This document shows positions 16,177-23,310 of a DNA stretch of 64,000 bases, in pieces. Position 1 is the stretch's first letter, and each line of letters opens with the position of its first letter. The notes below the pieces were generated by a model. That model ran no database searches. It was not told where the DNA came from and was given only the letters and a program-made list of their open reading frames with translations. This DNA is from Archangium lansingense (lineage in GTDB: Bacteria; Myxococcota; Myxococcia; Myxococcales; Myxococcaceae). The position numbers and the translations under genes are program-made. The DNA is taken from contig NZ_JAPNKA010000001.1 of NCBI RefSeq assembly GCF_026626635.1, forward strand, positions 13,694,193-13,758,192. The letters are read 5' to 3'.

Positions 16177-17109
16177 TCAGAAGCGGGGATCCAACCGCAC
16201 CGTCTCCAACTCCTGACGCACCATGCGCTGGAAGAGGGCGGGGCCCACCCAGGTGTACATGGCGAGCCCCAGCCAGACGAGCTGGATGATGGAGGCGAGC
16301 TGGGGCTGGCCCAGGTCCTTCGTGGCCTGGGTAGCGAAGCGGTAGACCACGAAGGCACCCAGCAGCACGAGGGTGCTCCGGGTGTCCCCCAGCGAGCCCA
16401 TGAACATGGCATAGCGCCACCACAGGCCGAGCAGCGGGCTCTGCCTCGCCTTGATGCTGGCCAGCAGCCGCAGCGCGCCCTCGTCGGTGGCATTCTGGCG
16501 CAGGGCCCACAGGGCGTGCTCGCGCGCGTCCTCGATGCTGCCCTGGCGCAGGTGCACGTGCCCCATGAGCACCAGTCCGTCCTGGAACTCGGGCCGGGCG
16601 GTGAGGGCATCGCGGGCCCACTGCTCGGCGCGCTTCACCTCTCCTCGCTCCAGTGCGTCCTCGCCCAGCGCCACCATCGTGTCCGGATCGTCCGGAGCCA
16701 GGGCAATGGCCCGCTGCAGCACCTCGCGCTTGCGCTCCTTCTGGCCCGTCAGGTCGAAGAAGCGGGCCTGGAGGACGAGGTTGTCCGCATCGTCAGGCTC
16801 CAGCTCCAGCAGGTTGTGGAGGTGCTGCTCGGCGTCCTTGAAGCGGCGGCGCGCCATGGCCGCCGAGGCCGCGGCGGTATGGGCCAAGGGCAACAACGGC
16901 TCCAGCGACAGGGCGATGCCGGCCTCGTGCTCGGCGGCGTGCGGGCGCTTGAGGGCCAGCAGCACCAGCGACAACAGGGCATGCGCCTCCGGGTCTTCCG
17001 GATCCTCGCTGAGGGCACGGCGCAGCGTCTCCATGGCGCCGCGGTGGTCCCCGCGGTGGAGCTGCTGCAGCGCGTAGTGGCGCCACGAGTGAGAGGGAGA
17101 GTCAGTCAT
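16177..17109 (-). CDS. TPR membrane protein
   Basis: A 310-residue protein with five or six TPR-like repeats in residues 8-215 (SWRHYALQQLHRGDHRGAME; HLHNLLELEPDDADNLVLQA). Two or three hydrophobic segments follow at about 225-290 (STLVLLGAFVVYRFA; ASIIQLVWLGLAMYTWVG). It is likely an inner-membrane scaffold with cytoplasmic TPRs. The start lies four bases after the stop of the four-helix membrane protein gene, so the two are co-transcribed and their products may form a complex with the AAA ATPase. Confidence 0.8.
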   Translation of the reverse strand: MTDSPSHSWRHYALQQLHRGDHRGAMETLRRALSEDPEDPEAHALLSLVLLALKRPHAAEHEAGIALSLEPLLPLAHTAAASAAMARRRFKDAEQHLHNLLELEPDDADNLVLQARFFDLTGQKERKREVLQRAIALAPDDPDTMVALGEDALERGEVKRAEQWARDALTARPEFQDGLVLMGHVHLRQGSIEDAREHALWALRQNATDEGALRLLASIKARQSPLLGLWWRYAMFMGSLGDTRSTLVLLGAFVVYRFATQATKDLGQPQLASIIQLVWLGLAMYTWVGPALFQRMVRQELETVRLDPRF

Positions 17110-17113
17110 GAGG

Positions 17114-17590
17114 TCACCCGAGCAGCACCATCAGCAGCGGTGTGCCGCCGGTGAGCGCCATGAGAATCTGTGAGCCCAGGAAGATGCTGGCCACCAGGAC
17201 GAGCGCCCCGTTGCGCACCACGCCGCCGTAGTACTCGTGCAGCGCGAAGCTGCGCTGCTGGAGGTTGTAGAGCGCGTAGCCCACGGCCAGCTTCCACACG
17301 ATGACGCCCACCAGGGCATAGGGCATGGAGGACTTCGTCAGCACCTCCATCTTCAACAGTGTACCGAGCACCATGAACAGCAGCAGCGTCCCGGGCACCA
17401 CCAGCACCGCGAGCACCGTCTCCTTGCGGCGCGTGGTGCTGCCCATGGCGAAGCTGTTGAAGACGAACCACGGCACTCCCAGCCAGGCCCCGGCCATCAT
17501 GAGGGACAGCAGGGGGAACACCGGATTGACGACGAGGTGCCCCAGGGCTCCGGGGCGCGGCTCGTCCAGGATGCGGTAGGTGGCGCTCAT
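17114..17590 (-). CDS. Hypothetical polytopic membrane protein
   Basis: A 158-residue protein with four hydrophobic segments (VFPLLSLMMAGAWLGVPWFV; LAVLVVPGTLLLFMVLG; ALVGVIVWKLAVGYALY; GALVLVASIFLGSQILMAL). The family is not recognised. It sits between the AAA+ ATPase and the TPR membrane protein with gaps of two and four bases, so a function shared with both is likely. Confidence 0.75.
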   Translation of the reverse strand: MSATYRILDEPRPGALGHLVVNPVFPLLSLMMAGAWLGVPWFVFNSFAMGSTTRRKETVLAVLVVPGTLLLFMVLGTLLKMEVLTKSSMPYALVGVIVWKLAVGYALYNLQQRSFALHEYYGGVVRNGALVLVASIFLGSQILMALTGGTPLLMVLLG

Positions 17591-17592
17591 GC

Positions 17593-18942
17593 TCAGGATT
17601 TCCCGTGGGCCTGGAGGAAGGCCAGGACCTCATCGTACTGGCCGGAGTCATTGGCGTAGCGCGCATAGTTGCGCGCGGTGGTGAGCCACTCCAGCGCGGT
17701 GGGCTTCACCTCCTTGAGGGCGCCCTTGAGGTCCGCCGAGGTGATGGGGGCCTCGGTGCCCTGCGCGAGCGAGCGCTCGATGGCGGAGTCGCTGGCCGTC
17801 TCCACCACGTTGGCCAGGTCCGCGCCGGAGAAGGCGCTGGTGTGCTTCACCACGAAGCCCAGGTCCAGGTTGGACTCCTGGGGCCGGTCCTTGATGAGGA
17901 GCTTGAGAATCTCCTCGCGCGCCACGGCGTCCGGCGGAGGAACGAAGAGGACGCGGTCGAAGCGGCCGGGACGGCGGAAGGCCGGGTCGATGGCCCAGGG
18001 CGTGTTGGTGGCTCCCAGAATCAGCACCCCCGCGTTGTTCTGCGCGAAGCCATCCATCTCCGCGAGGAACTGGCTGACGAGCTTGGCGCTGGTGCCCTCG
18101 CGGCTGAACTGGCGCTTGGCGGCGAGCGCCTCCAGCTCGTCGAAGAAGAGGACGGCGGGCGTCGTCTGACGGGCCTTCTCGAAGAGGGCGTGCAGCTTCC
18201 GCTCCGACTCGCCGATGTACATGTCGAGGATGTCGGAGATGGCGATGTTGTAGAAAGTGGCGCCGCACTCGCCGGCGGTGGCGCGCGCCAGCAGCGTCTT
18301 GCCGCAGCCCGGCGGACCGTAGAGGAGGATGCCGCCGCCGGCCTTCTTCTTGAAGCGCTCGAAGAGGCTGGGCTTCTGGAAGGGGAGGATGATGCGCTTG
18401 CGAATCTGCTGTTTGATCTCCTCCAGGCCGCCCACGTCGGCGAAGGTGAGGGGCGGCTGCGGAGGGGCGAGGACGCGGTCCACCTCGTTGGCGGCGGTGT
18501 CGTCGTTGGAGATGACGCGCAGACGGGGGCCGCCGGCCGCGGAGGGCTGCACGTCGCGCACGGAGGCGGTGAGCTGGGCGAGCAGGTCGCGGTCCTCCAG
18601 CGTGGGGTTGAGCGAGACGGCGCGCTGGTAGGCGGAGCGGGCCTCGTCCTTGCGGCCGAGCGCGGCGAGGGCGCGGGCGGACAGCAGGGCGGCCTCGGCG
18701 GAGGGGTGGTTGGCGCAGAAGAGCAGGGCGCGCTCGGGCTCGCCGGCCTGGACGAGCGTGCGGGCGGCGTGGAGCCGATCCGGCTCGGAGAAGAGGTCCG
18801 GGGCGCTGTCGCCGAGGATGGCGCGAGCCTCCTTCACTTCGTTGCGGTCCAGGTGGGCCTTGAGCACGAGCCCGCGCAGCGGCGCGTTGTCGGGGCTCGC
18901 GGCGAGCGCGGCCTTGAGGGAAGCGAGCGTGACGTCATCCAT
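17593..18942 (-). CDS. AAA+ ATPase with N-terminal TPR-like region
   Basis: A 449-residue classical AAA protein. Residues 1-120 are helical repeats resembling TPR. The AAA module has FADVGGLEEIKQQI, Walker A GPPGCGKT (209-216), Walker B VLFFDELEA (264-272) and the second region of homology with Arg fingers NTPWAIDPAFRRPGRFDR. It resembles single-ring AAA unfoldases (katanin/spastin/CDC48-type) but has no protease domain. The following genes encode membrane proteins, which suggests it works on a membrane-linked substrate. Confidence 0.9.
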   Translation of the reverse strand: MDDVTLASLKAALAASPDNAPLRGLVLKAHLDRNEVKEARAILGDSAPDLFSEPDRLHAARTLVQAGEPERALLFCANHPSAEAALLSARALAALGRKDEARSAYQRAVSLNPTLEDRDLLAQLTASVRDVQPSAAGGPRLRVISNDDTAANEVDRVLAPPQPPLTFADVGGLEEIKQQIRKRIILPFQKPSLFERFKKKAGGGILLYGPPGCGKTLLARATAGECGATFYNIAISDILDMYIGESERKLHALFEKARQTTPAVLFFDELEALAAKRQFSREGTSAKLVSQFLAEMDGFAQNNAGVLILGATNTPWAIDPAFRRPGRFDRVLFVPPPDAVAREEILKLLIKDRPQESNLDLGFVVKHTSAFSGADLANVVETASDSAIERSLAQGTEAPITSADLKGALKEVKPTALEWLTTARNYARYANDSGQYDEVLAFLQAHGKS

Positions 18943-19078
18943 GGCGTGGCGGAACGTCTCACAGCACCGCGGGCCCCTTCAAATGCGAAGGCGGCCGAGC
19001 ACAGGGGGGCGTCCATTTCCTCACGCGGAGTGCGGCCAGGAGCGAGGAGCCGGGTCTCGCGCCTGGACTGCCCCGTGG

Positions 19079-19402
19079 ATGGAACTCCACACCCGGCTTC
19101 TCGAGGCGCTCGCACGTGTCGCACGGAGAGAGAGTGCGCAGGACTGCACGCCCCTCCTGCTCAGGCAGTTGCTCGAGACGGGCCTTCAGGACAGCCGCCA
19201 GATTCTCGAGTGGATTGTCCTCGATGCCGCGAGCGAGCTCTCCGACTCGCTGGAGGCCGTGCGTCCCTTCCTGGACCCGACCGTGTTCCCGGTGGGGAAG
19301 CCCACGAAGGGGTGTTGGCCCATTGGAATGTTCCTCCGGGGAGTATTCCTTAGGTCGTCAATCAAAGACAAGAGGTACACCCGGCGGAAACCACGTATGT
19401 GA
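19079..19402 (+). CDS. Small hypothetical protein
   Basis: A 107-residue reading frame. The first 65 residues read as amphipathic helices (MELHTRLLEALARVARRESA; LRQLLETGLQDSRQILEW), while the C-terminal 40 are basic and less protein-like (SSIKDKRYTRRKPRM). No family or good ribosome binding site is seen. It is divergent from the AAA ATPase gene and 61 bp before a secreted peptide gene. The real gene could end differently if a frameshift exists. Confidence 0.4.
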   Translation: MELHTRLLEALARVARRESAQDCTPLLLRQLLETGLQDSRQILEWIVLDAASELSDSLEAVRPFLDPTVFPVGKPTKGCWPIGMFLRGVFLRSSIKDKRYTRRKPRM

Positions 19403-19463
19403 AGTCTTTGCTTGAAGTGTGGATGTCTTCACCGTAGCGTGGTGGCCCCCCGAAGGAGGAACC

Positions 19464-19754
19464 ATGAGCAAGCTTCTGAAGTCTTTGCTGGTTGCCGCCG
19501 CATTCCTCACCCTCGCCCCCAACACCGCGTCGGCCCTTCCGCCGGATTGCGAAGATGTCTGTGACGAGTGGGCGGGCTGCAGTGATACCTGTTATTACGG
19601 TCGCATCACGACCTGTGGGGTCTACGGTGTCTGCGGCGCTGGTCGCGCCGAGCCCACCGAGGTGACGGCCTCGGTGGCGCAGGACGATGCGTCGTCGCAG
19701 GTGTGCAGCGAGGAGCAGCCGTCCGCGGAGCAGTCCGCTTCTGCCGAGAGCTGA
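19464..19754 (+). CDS. Small secreted Cys-rich protein
   Basis: A 96-residue protein with a clear signal peptide (MSKLLKSLLVAAAFLTLAP, cut after TASA). The mature core has seven cysteines in 33 residues (CEDVCDEWAGCSDTCYYG; CGVYGVCG) and a Ser/Glu-rich acidic tail. GAAGGAGGAACC before the ATG is an excellent ribosome binding site. It is probably a disulfide-stabilised extracellular peptide. No named family is assigned. It has the same plan (signal, Cys core, acidic tail) as the protein at 9115-9411. Confidence 0.75.
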   Translation: MSKLLKSLLVAAAFLTLAPNTASALPPDCEDVCDEWAGCSDTCYYGRITTCGVYGVCGAGRAEPTEVTASVAQDDASSQVCSEEQPSAEQSASAES

Positions 19755-19766
19755 GTTGCCTCCCCG

Positions 19767-19795
19767 CCGGGCCAGGGGCTCATTCCCTGGCCCGG
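19767..19795. terminator. Bidirectional terminator hairpin
   Basis: CCGGGCCAGGG (19767-19777) and CCCTGGCCCGG (19785-19795) form a perfect 11-bp stem with a seven-base loop. It lies between the stop of the Cys-rich peptide gene and the convergent stop of the histidine kinase gene. Confidence 0.75.
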
Positions 19796-19820
19796 AGTAT
19801 GGGGAAACACGTGCCTACAG

Positions 19821-20927
19821 TTACCCGGAGGTCCGAGCCCCAGGGAGGGTGAAGAAAAAGGTACTGCCCGCCTTCGGCTGGCTCTCGGCCCATATCCTTC
19901 CGCCGTGAGCCTCTACGATGCACTTGGAGATGTAGAGCCCAAGGCCGAGCCCGCGTCTGTCGCTCGCGAGGACTTGCGAGAAGCGCTCGAAGATTCGCCG
20001 CAGATCGTCCTCGGCGATACCCGAGCCCGTGTCAGTGACGGAGAACCGGACTTCTTCTTCCACGGGCTCGACGCGAATCGAAATCCTGCCTCCCTCGGGA
20101 GTGAACTTGATGGCGTTGCTCAGAAGATTCGCGAGCACCTGAAGGATCCGATCATGGTCGAAGCGGGCCAGCAGTGAGTCCCTGGCCACTTCCGAATCGA
20201 GCGAGATGCCCTTGGCCGACGCGGTGGGCTGGAAGGCTTCCACTGTTTCCCGGACGAGGAGGATCGCATCTTCTGGCCGAGGCTCCACCGTGAGCTTGCC
20301 TGCCTCGATGCTGACGATGTCCAGCAGGTCTCCGATGAGCCGGTTCATTCGAGCAGTGAAGTGTTGAATGCTCGCCGCGTCCTTGCGGGTTCTCTGCCCG
20401 ACCTCATCGTCGGCCGCGTTCCTGAGGAGCATGGCCGCGCGCATGGCGATGCCCCCGAGCAGCGTCCTCAGATCGTGGCTCACCATCCCCAGGAAGTCGT
20501 CGCGCGCCGCCAGGGCTTCATCTGAGCGCCCCCGTTCGGTCAACAGGTGCTGGTCCGTCGTCTCTCGTTCTAGCTGGAGGAGGCTCGCCAGGGCGCGTTT
20601 ACGCGCCTCGCGCTCCTCGCGGAGCTTTTCGTCCGAGATGGACCGCTCGTGCCGGAGGGCCGCGTCCTCGTGGACCCGCTCGCTGGCGACGCTCTGGCGC
20701 TCTTGTTGCGGTGCCTCGCTTTGCGCCAACCTCTCATCCGTTTTTGCCCGGGATACCTTCAACGATGAGTCCACGTGGGTCCTCGCCTTCTGGACGACCT
20801 CATCCGCATGCTCTTCGATGGAGTCCTGCTTCTTGCTGAACTCCTCGTCGGTCCTCTCCCTCTCCTGGCGAAGGCTCTGGTCCGTGCGGTCCTGATCCAG
20901 TCGCGGCTTCTTGTCCCTGGGCTTCAT
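19821..20927 (-). CDS. Cytosolic sensor histidine kinase with coiled-coil N-terminus
   Basis: A 368-residue kinase. Residues 1-140 are a charged coiled coil with repeated ERxxSDE/ERxxTDE blocks and no membrane segment. HisKA follows with phospho-acceptor His151 (MVSHDLRT). The ATPase domain shows the N box LANLLSNAIKFTP, G1 DTGSGIAEDDL, F box IFERF and G2 GLGLGLYISK. No receiver domain or response regulator gene is adjacent. It follows the 20939-21310 gene by 11 bp on the same strand and could be co-transcribed with it. Confidence 0.9.
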   Translation of the reverse strand: MKPRDKKPRLDQDRTDQSLRQERERTDEEFSKKQDSIEEHADEVVQKARTHVDSSLKVSRAKTDERLAQSEAPQQERQSVASERVHEDAALRHERSISDEKLREEREARKRALASLLQLERETTDQHLLTERGRSDEALAARDDFLGMVSHDLRTLLGGIAMRAAMLLRNAADDEVGQRTRKDAASIQHFTARMNRLIGDLLDIVSIEAGKLTVEPRPEDAILLVRETVEAFQPTASAKGISLDSEVARDSLLARFDHDRILQVLANLLSNAIKFTPEGGRISIRVEPVEEEVRFSVTDTGSGIAEDDLRRIFERFSQVLASDRRGLGLGLYISKCIVEAHGGRIWAESQPKAGSTFFFTLPGARTSG

Positions 20928-20938
20928 GCGCAGCAGTT

Positions 20939-21310
20939 CTACCAGGAACCCACATGACGTTCAGACCCCCGAGGCGTTCTTTCCAGGACCTCCAGCTGCT
21001 TGAAGACGACGCCGTCCAGCTCCAACTTCGGCTCCTTCCTGGCCGCTGCCTCAGGCGCCACGCTCGCCTCCTCCGTACCTGCTTGGGGGAGCCCCGCGGT
21101 CCGGTCGTAGAAGAGCAGGCTCAGGGCCTCGGCGAAGAGCGTGTAGAAGCCGGGGATGAGCCGGTCCCACGTGCTCTGCACTCTGCGCCGGGTACTCGCG
21201 AGCACGATGTTGCCCGGGTCGTTCTCGGGGGCTCGGTAGGTCTCGATCTCTCCGTTGGAGCTGACCCCGCATGTGGTAGTGGGGCACTTCATGAGCTTCG
21301 AGTTCATCAT
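20939..21310 (-). CDS. Short protein sharing a SitI6-like C-terminal module; possible remnant
   Basis: A 123-residue frame. Near the start it has MKCPTTTCG, a possible metal-binding Cys pair. Its C-terminus contains LELDGVVFKQLEV, nearly the same as the last residues of the double-CXXCG protein encoded at 22429-23154 (LELDGVVFKELEA). A 25-bp stretch (21000-21024) is identical to 22448-22472. The rest is unlike that family, so this may be a chimeric or decayed copy. The start (21310, 21307 or 21292) overlaps the divergent gene starting at 21291. Confidence 0.5.
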   Translation of the reverse strand: MMNSKLMKCPTTTCGVSSNGEIETYRAPENDPGNIVLASTRRRVQSTWDRLIPGFYTLFAEALSLLFYDRTAGLPQAGTEEASVAPEAAARKEPKLELDGVVFKQLEVLERTPRGSERHVGSW

Positions 21311-22376
21311 TCCTGGAGGGGGGCCCGACTCTCAGCTTCTTCGCGATGCAGGAGCGGAGTTCAAGGAGTTGGCGCCGGAAGAGGGTCCCGGTTGGCTCGC
21401 ATGGCGTGGACGGCCTGCCAGGGGCGTCTTCGTGTTCGAGGAGGAGGGGACCGCGCACATCAAGCTGATGACCCTGTCGTCGGACGATGATGTGGCGCTT
21501 GCCCAGGAGCTCGCCGTGCGGTTGGCGCGGGCCCGGGGGATGCCCATCGATGTCGAGGAGCCGCCCGAGGGCATCGAGCCCGCGGAGGGCCTGGCACCTG
21601 CCGCACCGGAAGGGTTCGAGGGGCTCTTTCTGTTCGCGCCAGAGGAGGTCGAAAAGTGGCCGTCCGGGTGGTTCCACGACCAGAACATCGCTGGGTTTCT
21701 AGGCGTGTCCCAGATGGCGAAGATGGGTGGTGCCTCGCTGGTGTCGGGTCCGTTCCGGCGGACGTTCGTCGGACGTCAGGTGATGTCGAGACTCTCGGGA
21801 GCCCAGGCTCCGAAGGGGTTCCTGTCGAAGCTCTTTCGTAGGAACGAGCTCGATCCCGATGAAGCTGTTCCGAAATTGCTCGAAGTCCTGATGGGGGCGC
21901 AAGAACGCCTCATGAGTGAGCTGCCCTTGCGGCCTCGCCTCATGACCTCGGACGTCAAGCTCCCACGGACTGCGAAGTGGTCGGCGAGTGCCATGGACTC
22001 GTTGATGCCGCCCTCCTGTCACGAGAGAGACGTGATGATGTTCGGCAGGGAGCTCAGGGACGAGGCTCACTACACGATCGCTCTTCCAGGTCCGGCCTTG
22101 CTTCCGGTGTCGGATTACGTGGCGTTGAGAGAGTCGGAGACGGCCTGGGCTTGTGTGCCATTCCATCGCTTTCTCGAGCTCCTCGGGGCAGCGCGTGTTC
22201 GCTGGGTGGATGAGTGCACCGTCTGGGTGGACCCTCCTCGAGGCAATGACTGGACCGCCTTGATGGGCCTGTTGATTTGGGAGGTCACGGGCAAGGTCGC
22301 GCATCAGGACGAGCTCCTCCGAACGAGTCAGGAGCTTGTTGCCGCCGCGCTCGCCAATGAAAGGAGTTGCGCATGA
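21291..22376 (+). CDS. Unrecognised accessory-region protein
   Basis: A 361-residue soluble protein starting MSFEFIIPGGGPDSQLLRDA. No signal peptide, membrane segment or enzymatic motif is visible. It is acidic, with a Glu/Pro-rich linker near residues 85-105. I do not recognise the family; the setting among SitI6-like genes makes an immunity or toxin-associated role possible but unproven. Its last bases carry AAGGAG and an ATGA overlap, exactly what a translationally coupled downstream gene would use. That partner is missing, as described for the 22373-22412 remnant. Confidence 0.65.
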   Translation: MSFEFIIPGGGPDSQLLRDAGAEFKELAPEEGPGWLAWRGRPARGVFVFEEEGTAHIKLMTLSSDDDVALAQELAVRLARARGMPIDVEEPPEGIEPAEGLAPAAPEGFEGLFLFAPEEVEKWPSGWFHDQNIAGFLGVSQMAKMGGASLVSGPFRRTFVGRQVMSRLSGAQAPKGFLSKLFRRNELDPDEAVPKLLEVLMGAQERLMSELPLRPRLMTSDVKLPRTAKWSASAMDSLMPPSCHERDVMMFGRELRDEAHYTIALPGPALLPVSDYVALRESETAWACVPFHRFLELLGAARVRWVDECTVWVDPPRGNDWTALMGLLIWEVTGKVAHQDELLRTSQELVAAALANERSCA

Positions 22377-22412
22377 CGGTCTGGTCGAACTGGATGTAGA
22401 GGCGGTTTGGTG
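22373..22412 (+). pseudogene. Orphan start codon fused to a kinase-gene fragment
   Basis: The ATG at 22373 is preceded by AAGGAG with six-base spacing and overlaps the previous stop, but its frame closes after eight codons (MTVWSNWM). Directly after it, 22381-22412 matches 26331-26362, inside the 26091-27959 kinase gene, at 31 of 32 positions. A recombination or deletion appears to have removed the coupled gene and left a scrap of a related kinase gene. Confidence 0.6.
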
Positions 22413-22428
22413 CCTGGCCCGGTGTTGC

Positions 22429-23154
22429 TCAGCGGGCCTCCAACTCCTTGAAGACGACGCCGTCCAGCTCCAGGCGGCGCACCGCGTCCACCAGGCGCTC
22501 GTTGGCGATGATTCGCGTCGAGGCATCGGCCAGCCGGAAGATGTCCACGTGTTGTGGGAGCGACGAGACGTCGAGCAGATACGGGTCCGGGACGCTGTGG
22601 CCCATGGCGACGCCACAGGTGGGGCACGGAGGATTCGGGGGCGGCAGGCAGTCCGGGTGGAAACGCCCATGGACTTCGAGCTGGATGTCCCGCAGGTCGG
22701 GTGCGTGTTTGGTGCGGATCCGCACCTGGGTGGGGCAGCCGGTGAGGCCCCGCACGCCCGCGCTCTGCAATTTCTCCAGGGCCTCGCGGCGCATGCAGAG
22801 GGACCAGGGGTTCTGCATGACGAGCTGGCCGAAGTAACCCAGGCCACTTCCTTGGAGCGGACCGAAGACCGCCCCCGATGTCAGCACGGCATAGGCAGGC
22901 GCCAGGGGCCGCACCAGCTCACGCAGCCGGATGAACTCCTCACGCGGAACGGGCCAGGAATCCAGCAGCTTCTTCTGGTCCTCGGGTGGCAGAGCCGACA
23001 GGTCCACGCAAGGGTATTGGCCCATCGTGTACTCCTCTGGCGGCAAATCGCAGACAGAGCAGCGCTCCACACCGGGCAGCCCCCACTTGTGGGCAGCGTT
23101 CAGGTTGCCCGTGTAGCGGGGCGACGGGTCTCTCTCCAGTTCGTAGAATTTCAT
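22429..23154 (-). CDS. SitI6-family double-CXXCG motif protein
   Basis: A 241-residue protein of the Myxococcus double-CXXCG paralogous family (TIGR02264). It has two Cys pairs, C32-SV-C35 and C177-PT-C180-G, expected to bind one zinc, and the typical ending LELDGVVFKELEAR. One member, SitI6, is the immunity protein for a polymorphic toxin exchanged between kin cells in Myxococcus xanthus; other members are uncharacterised. No SitA/SitB-like lipoprotein gene is adjacent, so this is an orphan immunity-like gene. It is divergent from the FAD-STAND fusion across 156 bp. Confidence 0.85.
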   Translation of the reverse strand: MKFYELERDPSPRYTGNLNAAHKWGLPGVERCSVCDLPPEEYTMGQYPCVDLSALPPEDQKKLLDSWPVPREEFIRLRELVRPLAPAYAVLTSGAVFGPLQGSGLGYFGQLVMQNPWSLCMRREALEKLQSAGVRGLTGCPTQVRIRTKHAPDLRDIQLEVHGRFHPDCLPPPNPPCPTCGVAMGHSVPDPYLLDVSSLPQHVDIFRLADASTRIIANERLVDAVRRLELDGVVFKELEAR

Positions 23155-23310
23155 GCGGTTGAGTCTCGAGCCCGTCGTTCAAGGAGCGAGAAGCCGAGGT
23201 GCAACGGCCGGATGGGGCATGACGAGTAAGAGGGAAGCGCCTGGGCTTCTCGTACCACGGCCGTTCACTCCGCCTGGAGCCGCTGTTAGCTTCTCCCCTG
23301 GGGAGAGTGC

